A stretch of 64,000 nt of DNA from Lacinutrix himadriensis (GCF_001418105.1 NZ_LIQI01000031.1:1-64000), one strand, 5' to 3'; counted from the stretch's first letter, positions 19,385 through 29,049 are shown. Notes: generated from the letters alone by a model not told the origin. Numbers and translations: made by a program.

Positions 19385-19876
19385 CTATTTCTTAGATTCG
19401 ATAACCTCTAAATCTTTAATTTTTTCTCCATCAATAACAAAACGAAGCATGGTTCTTACTTGTTGAAATCCGTGTTTACCAGCCGCTCCTGGATTCATGT
19501 GTAAAAGGTTTAATTTCTTGTCTTGCATCACTTTTAAAATATGCGAGTGACCAGAAATAAAAAGTTTTGGCGGATTTCTCTTTATCTCGTCTCTAATTCT
19601 AATATCATATCTATTTGGGTAACCACCAATATGTGTAATCCAAACATCTACACCTTCACACATAAAACGATTGTTTTCGGGAAATTCCATTCTAGCCTTA
19701 TCGTCATCGATGTTTCCGTAAACGGCACGAAGCGGTTTTAGTTTCTTAATGGCATCGGTTACTTTTAAATCGCCAATATCTCCAGCGTGCCATACTTCGT
19801 CTGCTTGTTTTACATGCTTTAATATGGCATCGTCTATATAACTATGTGTGTCGGAGAGTAGGAGTATTTTGGTCAT
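19385..19876 (-). CDS. YfcE/MJ0936-family metallophosphoesterase
   Basis: A 163-residue calcineurin-type phosphoesterase. All metal-binding blocks are present: LSDTHS, HAGDIGD, YGNIDDD, THIGGYP and ISGHSHI, in the order expected for the small YfcE/MJ0936 group of cyclic-nucleotide or general phosphodiesterases. Cytoplasmic, no signal peptide. A short hairpin repeat abuts its start codon. The natural substrate cannot be assigned. Confidence 0.9.
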   Translation of the reverse strand: MTKILLLSDTHSYIDDAILKHVKQADEVWHAGDIGDLKVTDAIKKLKPLRAVYGNIDDDKARMEFPENNRFMCEGVDVWITHIGGYPNRYDIRIRDEIKRNPPKLFISGHSHILKVMQDKKLNLLHMNPGAAGKHGFQQVRTMLRFVIDGEKIKDLEVIESKK

Positions 19877-19881
19877 GCGTA

Positions 19882-19903
19882 CTTTCCACGAAAGTGGAAA
19901 TCT
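19882..19903. repeat. Short palindromic unit TTTCCACGAAAGTGGAAA + TCT
   Basis: Perfect stem TTTCCAC / GTGGAAA around GAAA, then TCTG and a T run. Member of a hairpin family seen also at 25671, 29004, 30341 and 35122. Confidence 0.65.
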
Positions 19904-19985
19904 GTTTTTTAGGAATTAAGATTTATAAAGTGAAATCTTAAGATTAATTAACTTTTATTTGAAATTTAAAGATAGATTAAAATTC

Positions 19986-19993
19986 TATCTTTG
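19986..19993 (+). promoter_or_regulatory. -7 promoter box (TATCTTTG) for truA
   Basis: Exact TAnnTTTG match 26 bases before the TTG at 20019. Because it lies after an alternative in-frame TTG at 19959, it argues for the downstream start. Confidence 0.6.
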
Positions 19994-20018
19994 CCTTTTA
20001 CAAAAATACTACTTTAAC

Positions 20019-20768
20019 TTGAAATATTTTTTACAACTTTCTTATAATGGCGCAGCATATCATGGTTGGCAAAATCAGCCCAATGCAATTACAGTACAAG
20101 AAGTTATAGAGAAAGCATTAACTATTTTACTTAAAGAAGAAACAGCTATTGTAGGAGCAGGACGTACAGATGCGGGAGTTCACGCATCGCAAATGTTTGC
20201 GCATTTTAGTACCGAAGTTGTTTTTTTAGAAACAGAATTAGTCTATAAATTAAATGCTTTGTTGCCTAACGATATTGCAATGCAACATGTTTTTAAAGTA
20301 ATTGAAGATGCGCATGCTAGGTTTCATGCACAAAGTAGAGAGTATTTGTACCGAGTAGCACTGAAAAAAGATGTCTTTAATATGGACCTGTCCTATTATG
20401 TAAGACCTCAATTAGATATAGATAAAATGCAGAAGGCTGCACAAATTTTATTACAGTATACCGATTTTCAATGTTTTTCTAAAACGAATACTGATGTAAA
20501 AACGTATAATTGTGATATTATGCATGCCGATTGGAAAATAGTAGATCAAGAATTACAGTTTACTATTAAAGCAGATCGTTTTTTACGTAATATGGTACGC
20601 GCTATAGTTGGTACTTTAATAAGAATTGGTTTAGGTAAAATAGAAGTAGAAACCATGCATGAAATCATTAAATCAAAAAATAGAAGTGAAGCTGGCTATT
20701 CGGTTCCAGCACATGCACTTTACTTAACAGAAGTAGCATATCCAGAGTCTATAAAATATGGCAAATAA
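20019..20768 (+). CDS. truA: tRNA pseudouridine(38-40) synthase
   Basis: A 249-residue TruA that isomerises uridines 38-40 of the tRNA anticodon arm. The catalytic aspartate is in GAGRTDAGVHA; FRYFLQL-like start (KYFLQLSYNGAAYHGWQ) and RFLRNMVRAIVGTLI are typical. The TTG at 20019 is chosen because it gives the family length and lies downstream of the TATCTTTG box; an earlier TTG (19959) adds 20 unlikely residues. Its last 11 bases overlap the ABC exporter start, so the two form an operon. Confidence 0.93.
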   Translation: MKYFLQLSYNGAAYHGWQNQPNAITVQEVIEKALTILLKEETAIVGAGRTDAGVHASQMFAHFSTEVVFLETELVYKLNALLPNDIAMQHVFKVIEDAHARFHAQSREYLYRVALKKDVFNMDLSYYVRPQLDIDKMQKAAQILLQYTDFQCFSKTNTDVKTYNCDIMHADWKIVDQELQFTIKADRFLRNMVRAIVGTLIRIGLGKIEVETMHEIIKSKNRSEAGYSVPAHALYLTEVAYPESIKYGK

Positions 20769-22526
20769 AAAACAAGATACAATATTAGATGTAGGACTTT
20801 TAAAACGTCTTATTTATTATACAAAACCCTATAAGAAGGTTTTTATAGGCGTATTTTTTGCTGTTATTTTATTGGCAGCTTTTAGTTCTGCAATTCCGTA
20901 TATAACACAATATGTAGTAGATCATAATGTAACCAATCGAGATCCAGAAGGTTTTCTGTTTTTAATAGTAATCATGCTTGGTTTGTTAAAGCACAAACGG
21001 TGTTCCAGTTATTTTTTATTTATTATGCTGGATGGCTGGGGAAAAATGTGGTTAAAGATATTCGGGTAAAATTATTTAATCATTTGCTTCAATTTAAAAT
21101 GAAGTATTATGATAATTCATCAGTAGGTGTTTTAATTACGCGTGCGGTATCCGATATGGAACGTATTGCCGATATTTTTGGTGAAGGTTTATTTATGATT
21201 TTTAGAGATTTACTAACCATGGTTGTCGTTTCTGCAGTTATGATTTTTATGAACTGGAAACTAAGTCTTATTGTTTTTGCCATGCTTCCGTTAGTGTTGT
21301 ATGCGACTAGAATTTTTCAGAAATACATGAAACGCGCTTTAGAAGAAGTACGTACCGAAGTTTCCAATTTAAATTCCTTTGTACAAGAACGTGTAACTGG
21401 AATGAAAATATTACAGCTTTTTACTAGAGAAGATACCGAGTATAAAAAATTTAAAGCAATAAACGAAAGACATAAAAAAGGATGGTTAAAAACGGTTTGG
21501 TATAACTCTATTTTCTTTCCTATTGCAGATCTTTCTTCTTCTATTACCATTGGATTAATCGTTTGGTATGGCGGATTAAATGTTGTGGAAGACAGTTCTG
21601 TTTCTTTGGGTGTTTTAATCGCTTTTACTATGTTTATACCTATGCTTTTTAGGCCATTGCGTCAGATTGCAGATAAATTTAATACGCTGCAAATGGGAAT
21701 GGTTGCTGCTAATCGAGTGTTTAAAATTTTAGATACTACATCGCAGATTGATGATGTAGGAACACAAGTAGTTTCGCATTTTAAAGGAAATATAGCTTTT
21801 AAGGATGTGCATTTTAGTTATGTGGAAGACGAAGAAGTTTTAAAAGGAATTTCTTTTGAGGTGAATGCAGGAGATACTGTTGCTATTGTTGGTGCTACAG
21901 GAGCAGGAAAATCGACAATTATAAATTTACTGAATCGTTTTTACGAAATAAATAGCGGTACCATATGTATTGATAGTTTTAATATTAAGGAACTAACATT
22001 AGCTTCGTTACGATCTAAAATAGCAGTGGTTTTACAAGATGTCTTTTTGTTTGCAGATACTATTTTAAATAATATTACTTTAAATAATCCGGAAATAACG
22101 GAAGCTGAAGTACAACGTGCAGCAAAGGAAATAGGAATTCATGAGTTTATTATGAGCTTACCTAATGGTTACCATTATAATGTAAAGGAAAGAGGTGCAA
22201 TGCTATCTTCTGGACAACGACAATTAATTTCATTTTTAAGAGCCTATGTAACCAATCCTAGTATATTGGTTTTAGATGAAGCGACTTCTTCTGTTGATTC
22301 GTATTCCGAGCAATTAATACAAAATGCAACCGATAAGATTACAAAAGGAAGAACTTCTATTGTGATTGCACATAGATTAGCAACCATTAAAAAAGCGGAC
22401 AAAATTATTGTTATGGATGCTGGACAAATTGTCGAAGAAGGTACGCATCAAGAATTGCTTAAAAAGAAAGATGGTTACTACAAGAATTTATACGAAGTAC
22501 AGTTTATGCAAGCGGAAGAGGTTTAA
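20758..22526 (+). pseudogene. ABC exporter (MsbA/MdlB type, fused TM and ATPase), one frameshift
   Basis: Encodes a half-transporter of about 590 residues: six transmembrane helices (about residues 20-320), then an ATPase with Walker A GATGAGKST, Q-loop, signature LSSGQRQ and Walker B ILVLDEATSSVD. The frame shifts once, around 20985-20990: the first segment (from 20758) leaves the family sequence after VIMLGLL, and the second, one base out of phase, resumes with KAQTVFQLFFIYYAGWLG. Adding one A to the AAA run at 20988-20990 restores a perfect protein, so a lost base in sequencing is likely; a real null mutation is possible. Probably exports lipid or drug-like molecules, substrate unknown. 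Starts inside the truA stop. Confidence 0.85.
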
Positions 22527-23317
22527 ATTATAGAAACTGCTTTTTGAGCAGCTTTCATCTCTTCAAAACCACCAGAAAAAATCATATAGGCAACAAATAT
22601 TATGATGAATAATATAAAAATAATAGTTAAGAATATTAGGAATAAAAAGGTTTTTAATATTATTTCCTTTAAGCTTAATTGATATAATTTTTTTAAACAA
22701 TAAGCAGAATATAGTATTTGAAAAGGTAGAATTATTCCATAAGTCAGGAATAGAATAGAGAGATCAAACGTAGCAAATAAAACTGTAATAACAGTTCCTG
22801 CAATAGATGATTGAGCAAGAATGTACATGAAAATAACTACATGCTCTGTATAGTTGAATTTCTTTAAATTGAAAAAAACTAACCTAGATAATAAGGCGTA
22901 GAATGGAACATATAACATCATGACGAAAGATTGATATTCCATCAGTAAATCCATATTTTTTTTTTGGAGATCCTCTGCTCCATCGGTTGCGAGAGACGAA
23001 AAATCTAAATAATCTGGAAAGAATTTATTTAGAATAAACATTTGTATTCCAAGCAAAGTAAGAGCAAGCGCAAAATAGCTTATTACATTTACATATTTTT
23101 TTCTAACCCCTTGAATATACCCGCCAATTACATCTTCGGGTTTTGTAAATAGCGTAATAAAAGTTCTTAGAAGTTTATTGTCGTAGTTAAAAAACGTTTC
23201 ACTAAAATGTTCAAAAAGGTTTCTAATGGTTAACCTATTTCTAATCACTTTAGCTCCACAACTATTGCAAAAATCATCTTGTTCTTTTAAAAGAGAGTCA
23301 CAATTTTTACAAGTCAT
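22523..23317 (-). CDS. DUF3667 membrane protein with N-terminal zinc ribbon
   Basis: A 264-residue protein opening with a zinc-ribbon (CKNC ... CNSCG, residues 3-21), then NYDNKLLRTFITLFTKPEDVI and GYIQGVRKKYVNVISYF, the recognisable core of DUF3667, followed by about five transmembrane helices. Function unknown. Last gene of the folP-lipoprotein-cdaA operon: 7 bases separate it from cdaA. Its end overlaps the convergent ABC exporter by four bases. Confidence 0.85.
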   Translation of the reverse strand: MTCKNCDSLLKEQDDFCNSCGAKVIRNRLTIRNLFEHFSETFFNYDNKLLRTFITLFTKPEDVIGGYIQGVRKKYVNVISYFALALTLLGIQMFILNKFFPDYLDFSSLATDGAEDLQKKNMDLLMEYQSFVMMLYVPFYALLSRLVFFNLKKFNYTEHVVIFMYILAQSSIAGTVITVLFATFDLSILFLTYGIILPFQILYSAYCLKKLYQLSLKEIILKTFLFLIFLTIIFILFIIIFVAYMIFSGGFEEMKAAQKAVSII

Positions 23318-23324
23318 ATTTAAG

Positions 23325-24104
23325 CTAGATCTTTCTTATTAATTCGGCTAGTTCTTCAGTGTCTTTAAACATCACAAATTCGCCGGCTTTAAAATAAGAA
23401 ATTTGTCCGGTTTCTTCACTCACAGCCAAAGCTAAAGCATCTGTTTTTTCGGTAATACCAACAGCAGCTCTATGACGTAAACCAAAGCGTTGTGGTAAGG
23501 TTTTTTCGTTGTTTACTGGTAAGATTACTCGGGTTGCTTTTACTACGTTATTTTCAATAATAATAGCACCATCGTGTAACGGGCTATTTTTAAAAAAGAT
23601 ACTTTCTATAATAGGTTGGGTCACTTCAATATTCATGAGATCGCCTGTTGCCTTTAAAAAGTCTAGGCTATTATTATGTTCTAAAACTATAAGTGCTCCA
23701 GTTCTAGAGGCTCCCATTTTTGTACATGCAGCAATAATAACATCTACATCTGTACCATCACTAGTTTCGGTTTGTAGAAATTTAAGTTGCTTGAAGAATT
23801 TTTTCCGACTTCCAAAATTGGTAGAACCAATCATAAGTAGAAATTTTCTAATCTCTTGCTGAAAAACAACAATAAGGGCAAACATTCCTACGCTAATAAA
23901 ACCACCAAGAATATTACTCAACAGTTGCATTTGTAGTGCTTGTGTAATTTTCCAAATGATATAAATAATTACAATTCCGATAAATATATTAATCGCAACA
24001 GTACCTTTTACTAACTTATAAACATAGTAGAGAAGTAATGCTACCAAAATAACATCTATAATGTCTACGATGGTGAATTTTAGTAAATCGTCAAATATTT
24101 CCAA
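23325..24104 (-). CDS. cdaA: Diadenylate cyclase CdaA
   Basis: A 259-residue membrane-bound enzyme that makes c-di-AMP from two ATP. Three N-terminal transmembrane helices (about residues 10-85) precede the DAC domain with both signature motifs: LHDGAIII (DGA) and LRHRAAVG (RHR). Length and layout match the CdaA/YbbP group. c-di-AMP is known to control osmolyte transport and wall balance in other bacteria. Here it sits behind folP and an uncharacterised lipoprotein and before a DUF3667 gene; no CdaR-like partner is nearby. Confidence 0.95.
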   Translation of the reverse strand: MEIFDDLLKFTIVDIIDVILVALLLYYVYKLVKGTVAINIFIGIVIIYIIWKITQALQMQLLSNILGGFISVGMFALIVVFQQEIRKFLLMIGSTNFGSRKKFFKQLKFLQTETSDGTDVDVIIAACTKMGASRTGALIVLEHNNSLDFLKATGDLMNIEVTQPIIESIFFKNSPLHDGAIIIENNVVKATRVILPVNNEKTLPQRFGLRHRAAVGITEKTDALALAVSEETGQISYFKAGEFVMFKDTEELAELIRKI

Positions 24105-24139
24105 TGGTTGGGGATTTTTGTAAATTTAGTAAATTAAGA

Positions 24140-24841
24140 TTAATAAATAAATTCGTTATTACTAATTGTGGTGCTTTCTAATTTAAAGTCTATAAATAAC
24201 GACTTGATACTTATGTAATCTTGGAATGTTAGATTTCTATTAAAACTAAAATTTATCACAATACTTTCGAAACCATGATCAGGATCCTTTGAATAAGTTT
24301 TTATTGATTCTATTTCGGAAGAAAGTTTATTAATTATAGTTTTAATTGTTAGTGTTTTTGTGTACATATATGAATCTAAAATAAGACTATCCCTGCTTTT
24401 CATAATAATATTAAAATCGTAAGTATTGGTGTCTCTTTCAAAGCCTTCGTCTACATCATTATAGGTTTTGTAATTGATATCGGTAAACTCCAAAAATCCT
24501 AAATTTTTAATACTTGTATCGTTACACGTGTAATAATTTTTTACACCTTCTTTTTTATGGCTAGAATTCTTCTTTTTATTCTGTAGAAAAGTTATCTGCG
24601 GAATTACTTGATCTAGCGTTAATCTTTTATCCACATTAACTAACCAGTTGGTAGTACTGATTAGATTTTTTCTGTTGAGTTCTAAACTATCTGGTTTTGT
24701 GGCGTCATAAAAAATATAAGCTGGTGAAATGTCTAAAACTTCCGTGATTTCTGTATGGCTTATTTCTGGTAATTGTATCGTTTTTTCAGAACCGCAAGAG
24801 GTTATGAAAATAAATGCTAATAGGTAAGATAAATGTTTCAT
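24140..24841 (-). CDS. Lipoprotein of unknown function
   Basis: A 233-residue protein with signal peptide and lipobox (FITSC, residues 12-16). The rest is mixed alpha/beta with no motif I recognise. Its ATG overlaps the folP stop (TAATG), so translation is coupled, and cdaA follows 35 bases later. Presumably anchored in the envelope. Confidence 0.72.
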   Translation of the reverse strand: MKHLSYLLAFIFITSCGSEKTIQLPEISHTEITEVLDISPAYIFYDATKPDSLELNRKNLISTTNWLVNVDKRLTLDQVIPQITFLQNKKKNSSHKKEGVKNYYTCNDTSIKNLGFLEFTDINYKTYNDVDEGFERDTNTYDFNIIMKSRDSLILDSYMYTKTLTIKTIINKLSSEIESIKTYSKDPDHGFESIVINFSFNRNLTFQDYISIKSLFIDFKLESTTISNNEFIY

Positions 24842-25671
24842 TAGTTGGTAAGTTGTGCTATTAATTTAATGGTTTCTGTGGCTTCTTTTACATCATGTAC
24901 ACGTAAGATATTCGCTCCTTTTTGTAAAGCAACCGTATTTAAAACCGTGGTTCCGTTTAAAGCTTCTTTTGCTGTGTTATTTAGTGTTTTGTAAATCATC
25001 GATTTTCTAGAAATGCCTGCAAGTATTGGAAAATCTAATAATTTTAGAAGTTCGAATTGTTTCAGTACTTCAAAATTTTGTGTTGTATTTTTTGCAAAGC
25101 CAAATCCAGGATCTACAATAATATCTTTAATGCCAAGTTTTTTAGCTTCTTCTATTCTTTCCGAAAAATAAAAAAGCAGCTCTTTCATAATATCCTTATA
25201 ATTTGCTTGGGCTTTCATGTTTTGTGGTGTTCCTTTCATGTGCATCATAATATAAGGAACTTGCAGATTAGCCACGGTTTGCAACATGTTTTCGTCTAGT
25301 TTTCCAGCAGAAATATCATTAATTAATGCCGCTCCAGCTTGAATAGCTTGTTTTGCGACTTCACTTCTAAAGGTATCTGTAGAAATAATGATTTCTGGAA
25401 ACTCTTTAATTAGTAATTCTATAATTGGTAACAAACGTTGTAACTCTTCTGCTTCGCTAATATGTGTTGCGTTTGGTCTAGAGCTATACGCGCCAATATC
25501 TATAAAAGTCGCTTCGTATTTAAGCATGCTACCTACTTGGGATAGAATATCGCTTTCGTTTTTATATTTTCCGCCATCATAAAAAGAATCGGGAGTAAGA
25601 TTTAAAATTCCCATCACTTTAGGAGTTGTTACATCGATAAGTTTTCCTTTGCAATTTATTGTCATATTCAT
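24841..25671 (-). CDS. folP: Dihydropteroate synthase
   Basis: A 276-residue folate enzyme joining p-aminobenzoate to the pterin pyrophosphate. Family blocks are present: GILNLTPDSFYDGG, FIDIGAYSSRP, INDISAG, MHMKGTP, DPGFGFAKN and GISRKSM. Two ATGs are possible (25671 or 25665, giving MNMTINC or MTINC). First gene of a probable four-gene operon with the lipoprotein, cdaA and DUF3667 genes. A short hairpin repeat touches the start codon. Confidence 0.96.
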   Translation of the reverse strand: MNMTINCKGKLIDVTTPKVMGILNLTPDSFYDGGKYKNESDILSQVGSMLKYEATFIDIGAYSSRPNATHISEAEELQRLLPIIELLIKEFPEIIISTDTFRSEVAKQAIQAGAALINDISAGKLDENMLQTVANLQVPYIMMHMKGTPQNMKAQANYKDIMKELLFYFSERIEEAKKLGIKDIIVDPGFGFAKNTTQNFEVLKQFELLKLLDFPILAGISRKSMIYKTLNNTAKEALNGTTVLNTVALQKGANILRVHDVKEATETIKLIAQLTN

Positions 25672-25692
25672 TTCCTGCGAAAGCAGAAATCT
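25671..25692. repeat. Short palindromic unit TTTCCTGCGAAAGCAGAAAT
   Basis: Imperfect stem around GAAA followed by CTC and a T run; same family and same position relative to a start codon as 19882-19903. Confidence 0.6.
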
Positions 25693-25976
25693 CTTTTTAG
25701 GTTATATATTATTTAGTTTCTTAAAAGTATTCGAGGTAGAAGTAAAACTTTAAAACCCGAAACTTTGCACTCTGAACTATTTATGCGAAATTTACGCAAA
25801 ATAGATTTTGAACTCATCTTGATTTTTTGTTTTTAACCGAAAATGAGATAAAAATTATTTAGATGAGATACTTTTTGAAAGGCATAGTATGGCTATGCAT
25901 AATAAAAGTAACAAAATATAAGTGAATTTTAATCATTTTTTAGGAAATAGAAAAAACCAATATTAGTTCATCAAAT
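25693..25976. other. Divergent intergenic region, folP / DUF1599
   Basis: About 285 AT-rich bases between two divergent genes. Apart from the hairpin at the folP start I see no gene, no RNA and no exact TAnnTTTG box on either strand; the promoters must be weaker than consensus. Confidence 0.5.
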
Positions 25977-26513
25977 ATGCAAGATACTTCAAAACAATAT
26001 GACGCTGTAATAAATACGTGCAGAAGCTTATTTATTAATAAAATGTCGGATTACGGAAGCGCTTGGCGAATTCTACGTTTACCATCGCTAACCGACCAGA
26101 TTTTTATTAAAGCACAACGCATTAGAAGTTTGCAACAAAATGACGTTAGAAAAGTAGATGAAGGAGAAGTTAGTGAGTTTATTGGTATCATTAATTATAG
26201 CATTATGGCGCTAATTCAATTAGAAAAAGGCGTTGTAGAGCAACCAGACTTAACTACCGAAGAAGCTACAATACTTTATGACGAAAAAGTAGCCATTACC
26301 AAACAGCTTATGGAAGATAAAAACCATGATTATGGTGAAGCTTGGCGAGATATGCGCGTGAGCAGTCTAACCGATTTAATCTTACAAAAGTTACTTCGTG
26401 TAAAACAAATTGAAGACAACGCTGGAAAAACCATTGTTAGCGAAGGTATTGATGCTAATTATCAAGACATGATTAACTATGCCATTTTTGCAATGATTCA
26501 TTTGAAGGGGTAA
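25977..26513 (+). CDS. DUF1599 protein, internally duplicated
   Basis: A 178-residue soluble protein of the Bacteroidota DUF1599 family. It is two copies of one helical module: residues about 1-85 contain KMSDYGSAWRILRLPSLTD and residues about 95-178 contain DKNHDYGEAWRDMRVSSLTD, each followed by an INYSIMALI / INYAIFAMI stretch. The conserved Asp-Tyr-Gly-x-Ala-Trp and Glu/Asp residues resemble all-alpha NTP-pyrophosphatase-like folds, but this is an inference. It opens a long co-directional run. Confidence 0.82.
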   Translation: MQDTSKQYDAVINTCRSLFINKMSDYGSAWRILRLPSLTDQIFIKAQRIRSLQQNDVRKVDEGEVSEFIGIINYSIMALIQLEKGVVEQPDLTTEEATILYDEKVAITKQLMEDKNHDYGEAWRDMRVSSLTDLILQKLLRVKQIEDNAGKTIVSEGIDANYQDMINYAIFAMIHLKG

Positions 26514-26528
26514 AATTAGTAACTAAAT

Positions 26529-26552
26529 GTCACCTTGAGCGCAGTCGAAAGG
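26529..26552 (+). repeat. Fragment of a dispersed CTTGAGCGCAGTCGAAAGG repeat
   Basis: GTCACCTTGAGCGCAGTCGAAAGG between DUF1599 and the DoxX-like gene. Related strings occur at 34107-34127 and, more loosely, around 40915 and 46040-46475. Confidence 0.5.
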
Positions 26553-26595
26553 TCTTTTCTTGACAAGGAATTTAGAAATTTTCAATAAAAAATTT

Positions 26596-27930
26596 ATGAA
26601 ATACATCACACACCTTTGCAGAATCCTAGTTGGAGGATTATTTATATTTTCAGGATTAATAAAACTTAATGACCCATTAGGTTTCTCGTATAAATTACAA
26701 GAATACTTTAGTGAAGACGTTTTAAATATTCCTTCTTTAGTGCCTTACGCATTAGGGCTTTCTATCTTTGTTGTAGTTCTAGAAGTAGTACTAGGTGTTT
26801 TTTTACTAATAGGTTACAAACCTAAATTTACGGTTTGGAGTCTTTTTGCAATGATTGTGTTTTTTACATTCCTAACTTTCTATGCTTGGTACTTTGATAA
26901 AGTAAAAGACTGTGGTTGTTTTGGTGATTTCTTACCAATGAAACCCATAGAGAGTTTTATAAAAGACTTGATATTACTCGCTTTAATTATCGTATTGCTC
27001 ATTGGTTTACGACATATAAAACCATTGTTAGGTAAATTTCCGACAACCATATTAGCGCTTTTAGGCTTTTTAGGAAGTCTTTGGTTTGGTTACCATGTAT
27101 TAATGCATTTACCAACTTGGGATTTTAGAGCATATAATGTAGGAGCAAACATAGAAGAAGGAATGGCTACTCCAGAAGATGCGCCAAAAGCAATTGTAGA
27201 GTACGCTTGGAAATTTAATGTAAATGGCGAAGAAAAAATTATAACCACCAACGGAAGTTATCCAACAGTAGATGGGGAATATGTAGGTGTAGAAACCAAT
27301 ATTATTGATGAAGGTTATGATCCGCCAATTAAAGATTTTTCTATTGAAAGTGATGACGAAGATTTAACAAAACAATTTTTAAACGAAGAAAACGTAATCA
27401 TGATCGTTTCTTATAGTTTAGAAACTGCGGAAGCGGAAGGCATGCACGCCTTAAAAGTAGCAACCGATAAAGCCATTAAAAATGGATATACCGTTATTGG
27501 TTTAACAGCGTCTGGAGCAGACGTCAAACAAAAAACCAATGCAACGTATAACCTAAATTTCGATTGGTATTTATGCGACGAAAAAGCAATTAAAACAGTG
27601 GTTCGTGCAAACCCAGGAATTGTAAAACTTAAAAAAGGAACGGTTACGCAAAAAGTACACTGGAATGATATTGACGATTTAGAGTTGCCAGTTGTAGAGA
27701 GAAAACCAGAGCCGGAGACTATTGTAAAATCTGAAACCATTGCCTATTTTTTAAATGGTGTAGCTTCAACAAAAGAAGTTATTAATGCCTTGAATGAAAA
27801 TACTATTGAAAAAGTTGATATTATAAAAGAAGGTAAGTTGCTTGAAGATTTCAATGCATCACAAGAAAAACCGGTTACAAGTATAGTAAGAGTGACTCTA
27901 AAAACAATAAACCAAGTGATTGTTGATTAA
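26596..27930 (+). CDS. BT_3928-like DoxX/MauE-type membrane protein
   Basis: A 444-residue protein. The first 165 residues form four transmembrane helices of the DoxX/MauE type, with the Cys motif KDCGCFGDFLPMKP (about 105-118) typical of MauE-like redox proteins. The C-terminal half is soluble and includes a region (VIMIVSYSLETAEAEGMHA) reminiscent of a thioredoxin-like fold. The ATG at 26596 is preferred over upstream in-frame codons because the membrane domain starts there. Placed between DUF1599 and a permease gene, with a TlpA-type thioredoxin gene next; a role in envelope disulfide chemistry is plausible but unproven. Confidence 0.82.
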   Translation: MKYITHLCRILVGGLFIFSGLIKLNDPLGFSYKLQEYFSEDVLNIPSLVPYALGLSIFVVVLEVVLGVFLLIGYKPKFTVWSLFAMIVFFTFLTFYAWYFDKVKDCGCFGDFLPMKPIESFIKDLILLALIIVLLIGLRHIKPLLGKFPTTILALLGFLGSLWFGYHVLMHLPTWDFRAYNVGANIEEGMATPEDAPKAIVEYAWKFNVNGEEKIITTNGSYPTVDGEYVGVETNIIDEGYDPPIKDFSIESDDEDLTKQFLNEENVIMIVSYSLETAEAEGMHALKVATDKAIKNGYTVIGLTASGADVKQKTNATYNLNFDWYLCDEKAIKTVVRANPGIVKLKKGTVTQKVHWNDIDDLELPVVERKPEPETIVKSETIAYFLNGVASTKEVINALNENTIEKVDIIKEGKLLEDFNASQEKPVTSIVRVTLKTINQVIVD

Positions 27931-28999
27931 TTATTTCTTAAATAAAATCGGTTATGCAATACTCACCTTATTTGGTGTAGTAACCGTGATATTCTTTTTA
28001 TTTAATATCCTTCCTGGAGACCCAGCACAAATGATGCTCGGACAAAACGAAGACAGCGAGCAATTGGCTTTAGTAAAAGCGAAGTATGGTTTCGATAAAC
28101 CTATTAGTACGCAGTATTTGTACTATTTAAATGATTTGTCGCCAATCTCGTTGCATTCTAAAAATGAAGATAATTATACCTATTTACGAGAAAACAAATA
28201 CACAGCTACCAAACTGTTTTCTATAGCAAACACGACAGCCGTTTTAAAATTTCCATATCTAAGAGAATCCTTTACCAAACAAGGTAAAAAGGTAAGTCAG
28301 GTGCTTGCCGAAACCTTGCCGAACACCTTTGTGTTAGCAGTTACAGCCATAGTAATTGCTATGCTACTTGGCGTGTTTTTAGGAATCGTTTCTGCATTAA
28401 AAAAAGACAGTTTTCTAGATAAAACCATTCAAATATTTAGTACAGTTGGTATGTCTGTACCTTCCTTCTTTTCTGCCATATTATTCGCTTGGCTATTTGG
28501 TTATGTATTACACAAATACACGAATTTAGAAATGACAGGAAGCCTTTATGAATTGGATGATTATGGTGAAAATTTCAATCTGAAATTAAAAAACCTAATC
28601 CTTCCAGCCATTGTTTTAGGTATTCGTCCGCTAGCAGTAATTATTCAACTCATGCGAAACTCTCTATTAGAAGTTTTTAACCAAGATTACATTCGTACCG
28701 CAAGAGCAAAAGGTTTGAGCGAGTTTCAAATTATTAAAAACCATGCTATTAAAAACGCACTAAATCCGGTAGTAACTGCAATCTCAGGTTGGTTTGCATC
28801 CATGCTTGCTGGAGCCGTTTTTGTTGAATATATTTTCGGTTGGAATGGTTTAGGAAAAGAAATCGTAAACGCATTAAACACCTTAGACCTACCAGTAATC
28901 ATGGGATCGGTATTAATTATTGCAACACTTTTTGTAATTATTAATATTTTTGTCGACATAATCTACACCTGGTTAGATCCAAAAGTGAATTTAGAATAA
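27920..28999 (+). CDS. DppB/OppB-type ABC transporter permease
   Basis: A 359-residue inner membrane permease with six transmembrane helices. The N-terminal LFGVVTVIFFLFNILPGDPA and the cytoplasmic coupling loop DYIRTARAKGLSEFQII ... KNA are diagnostic of the peptide/nickel permease family. Start at TTG 27920 (or TTG 27923), overlapping the preceding stop by 11 bases. No partner permease, ATPase or binding protein is nearby; its insertion after the first helix (about residues 60-120) is longer than usual. Substrate unknown. Confidence 0.9.
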   Translation: MLINYFLNKIGYAILTLFGVVTVIFFLFNILPGDPAQMMLGQNEDSEQLALVKAKYGFDKPISTQYLYYLNDLSPISLHSKNEDNYTYLRENKYTATKLFSIANTTAVLKFPYLRESFTKQGKKVSQVLAETLPNTFVLAVTAIVIAMLLGVFLGIVSALKKDSFLDKTIQIFSTVGMSVPSFFSAILFAWLFGYVLHKYTNLEMTGSLYELDDYGENFNLKLKNLILPAIVLGIRPLAVIIQLMRNSLLEVFNQDYIRTARAKGLSEFQIIKNHAIKNALNPVVTAISGWFASMLAGAVFVEYIFGWNGLGKEIVNALNTLDLPVIMGSVLIIATLFVIINIFVDIIYTWLDPKVNLE

Positions 29000-29003
29000 A
29001 TTC

Positions 29004-29030
29004 ATTCCCAAGAAATTGGGAATCTTTTTA
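29004..29030. repeat. Short palindromic unit ATTCCCAAGAAATTGGGAAT
   Basis: Stem ATTCCCAA / TTGGGAAT around GAAA, then CTTTTT; it could act as a weak terminator between the permease and tlpA-like genes. Confidence 0.6.
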
Positions 29031-29049
29031 AAAGATATTAAATCAAAAC

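Noticed and set aside
19959-20018. Upstream TTG start for truA
   Set aside because: It precedes the TATCTTTG box and adds 20 residues not seen in the family.
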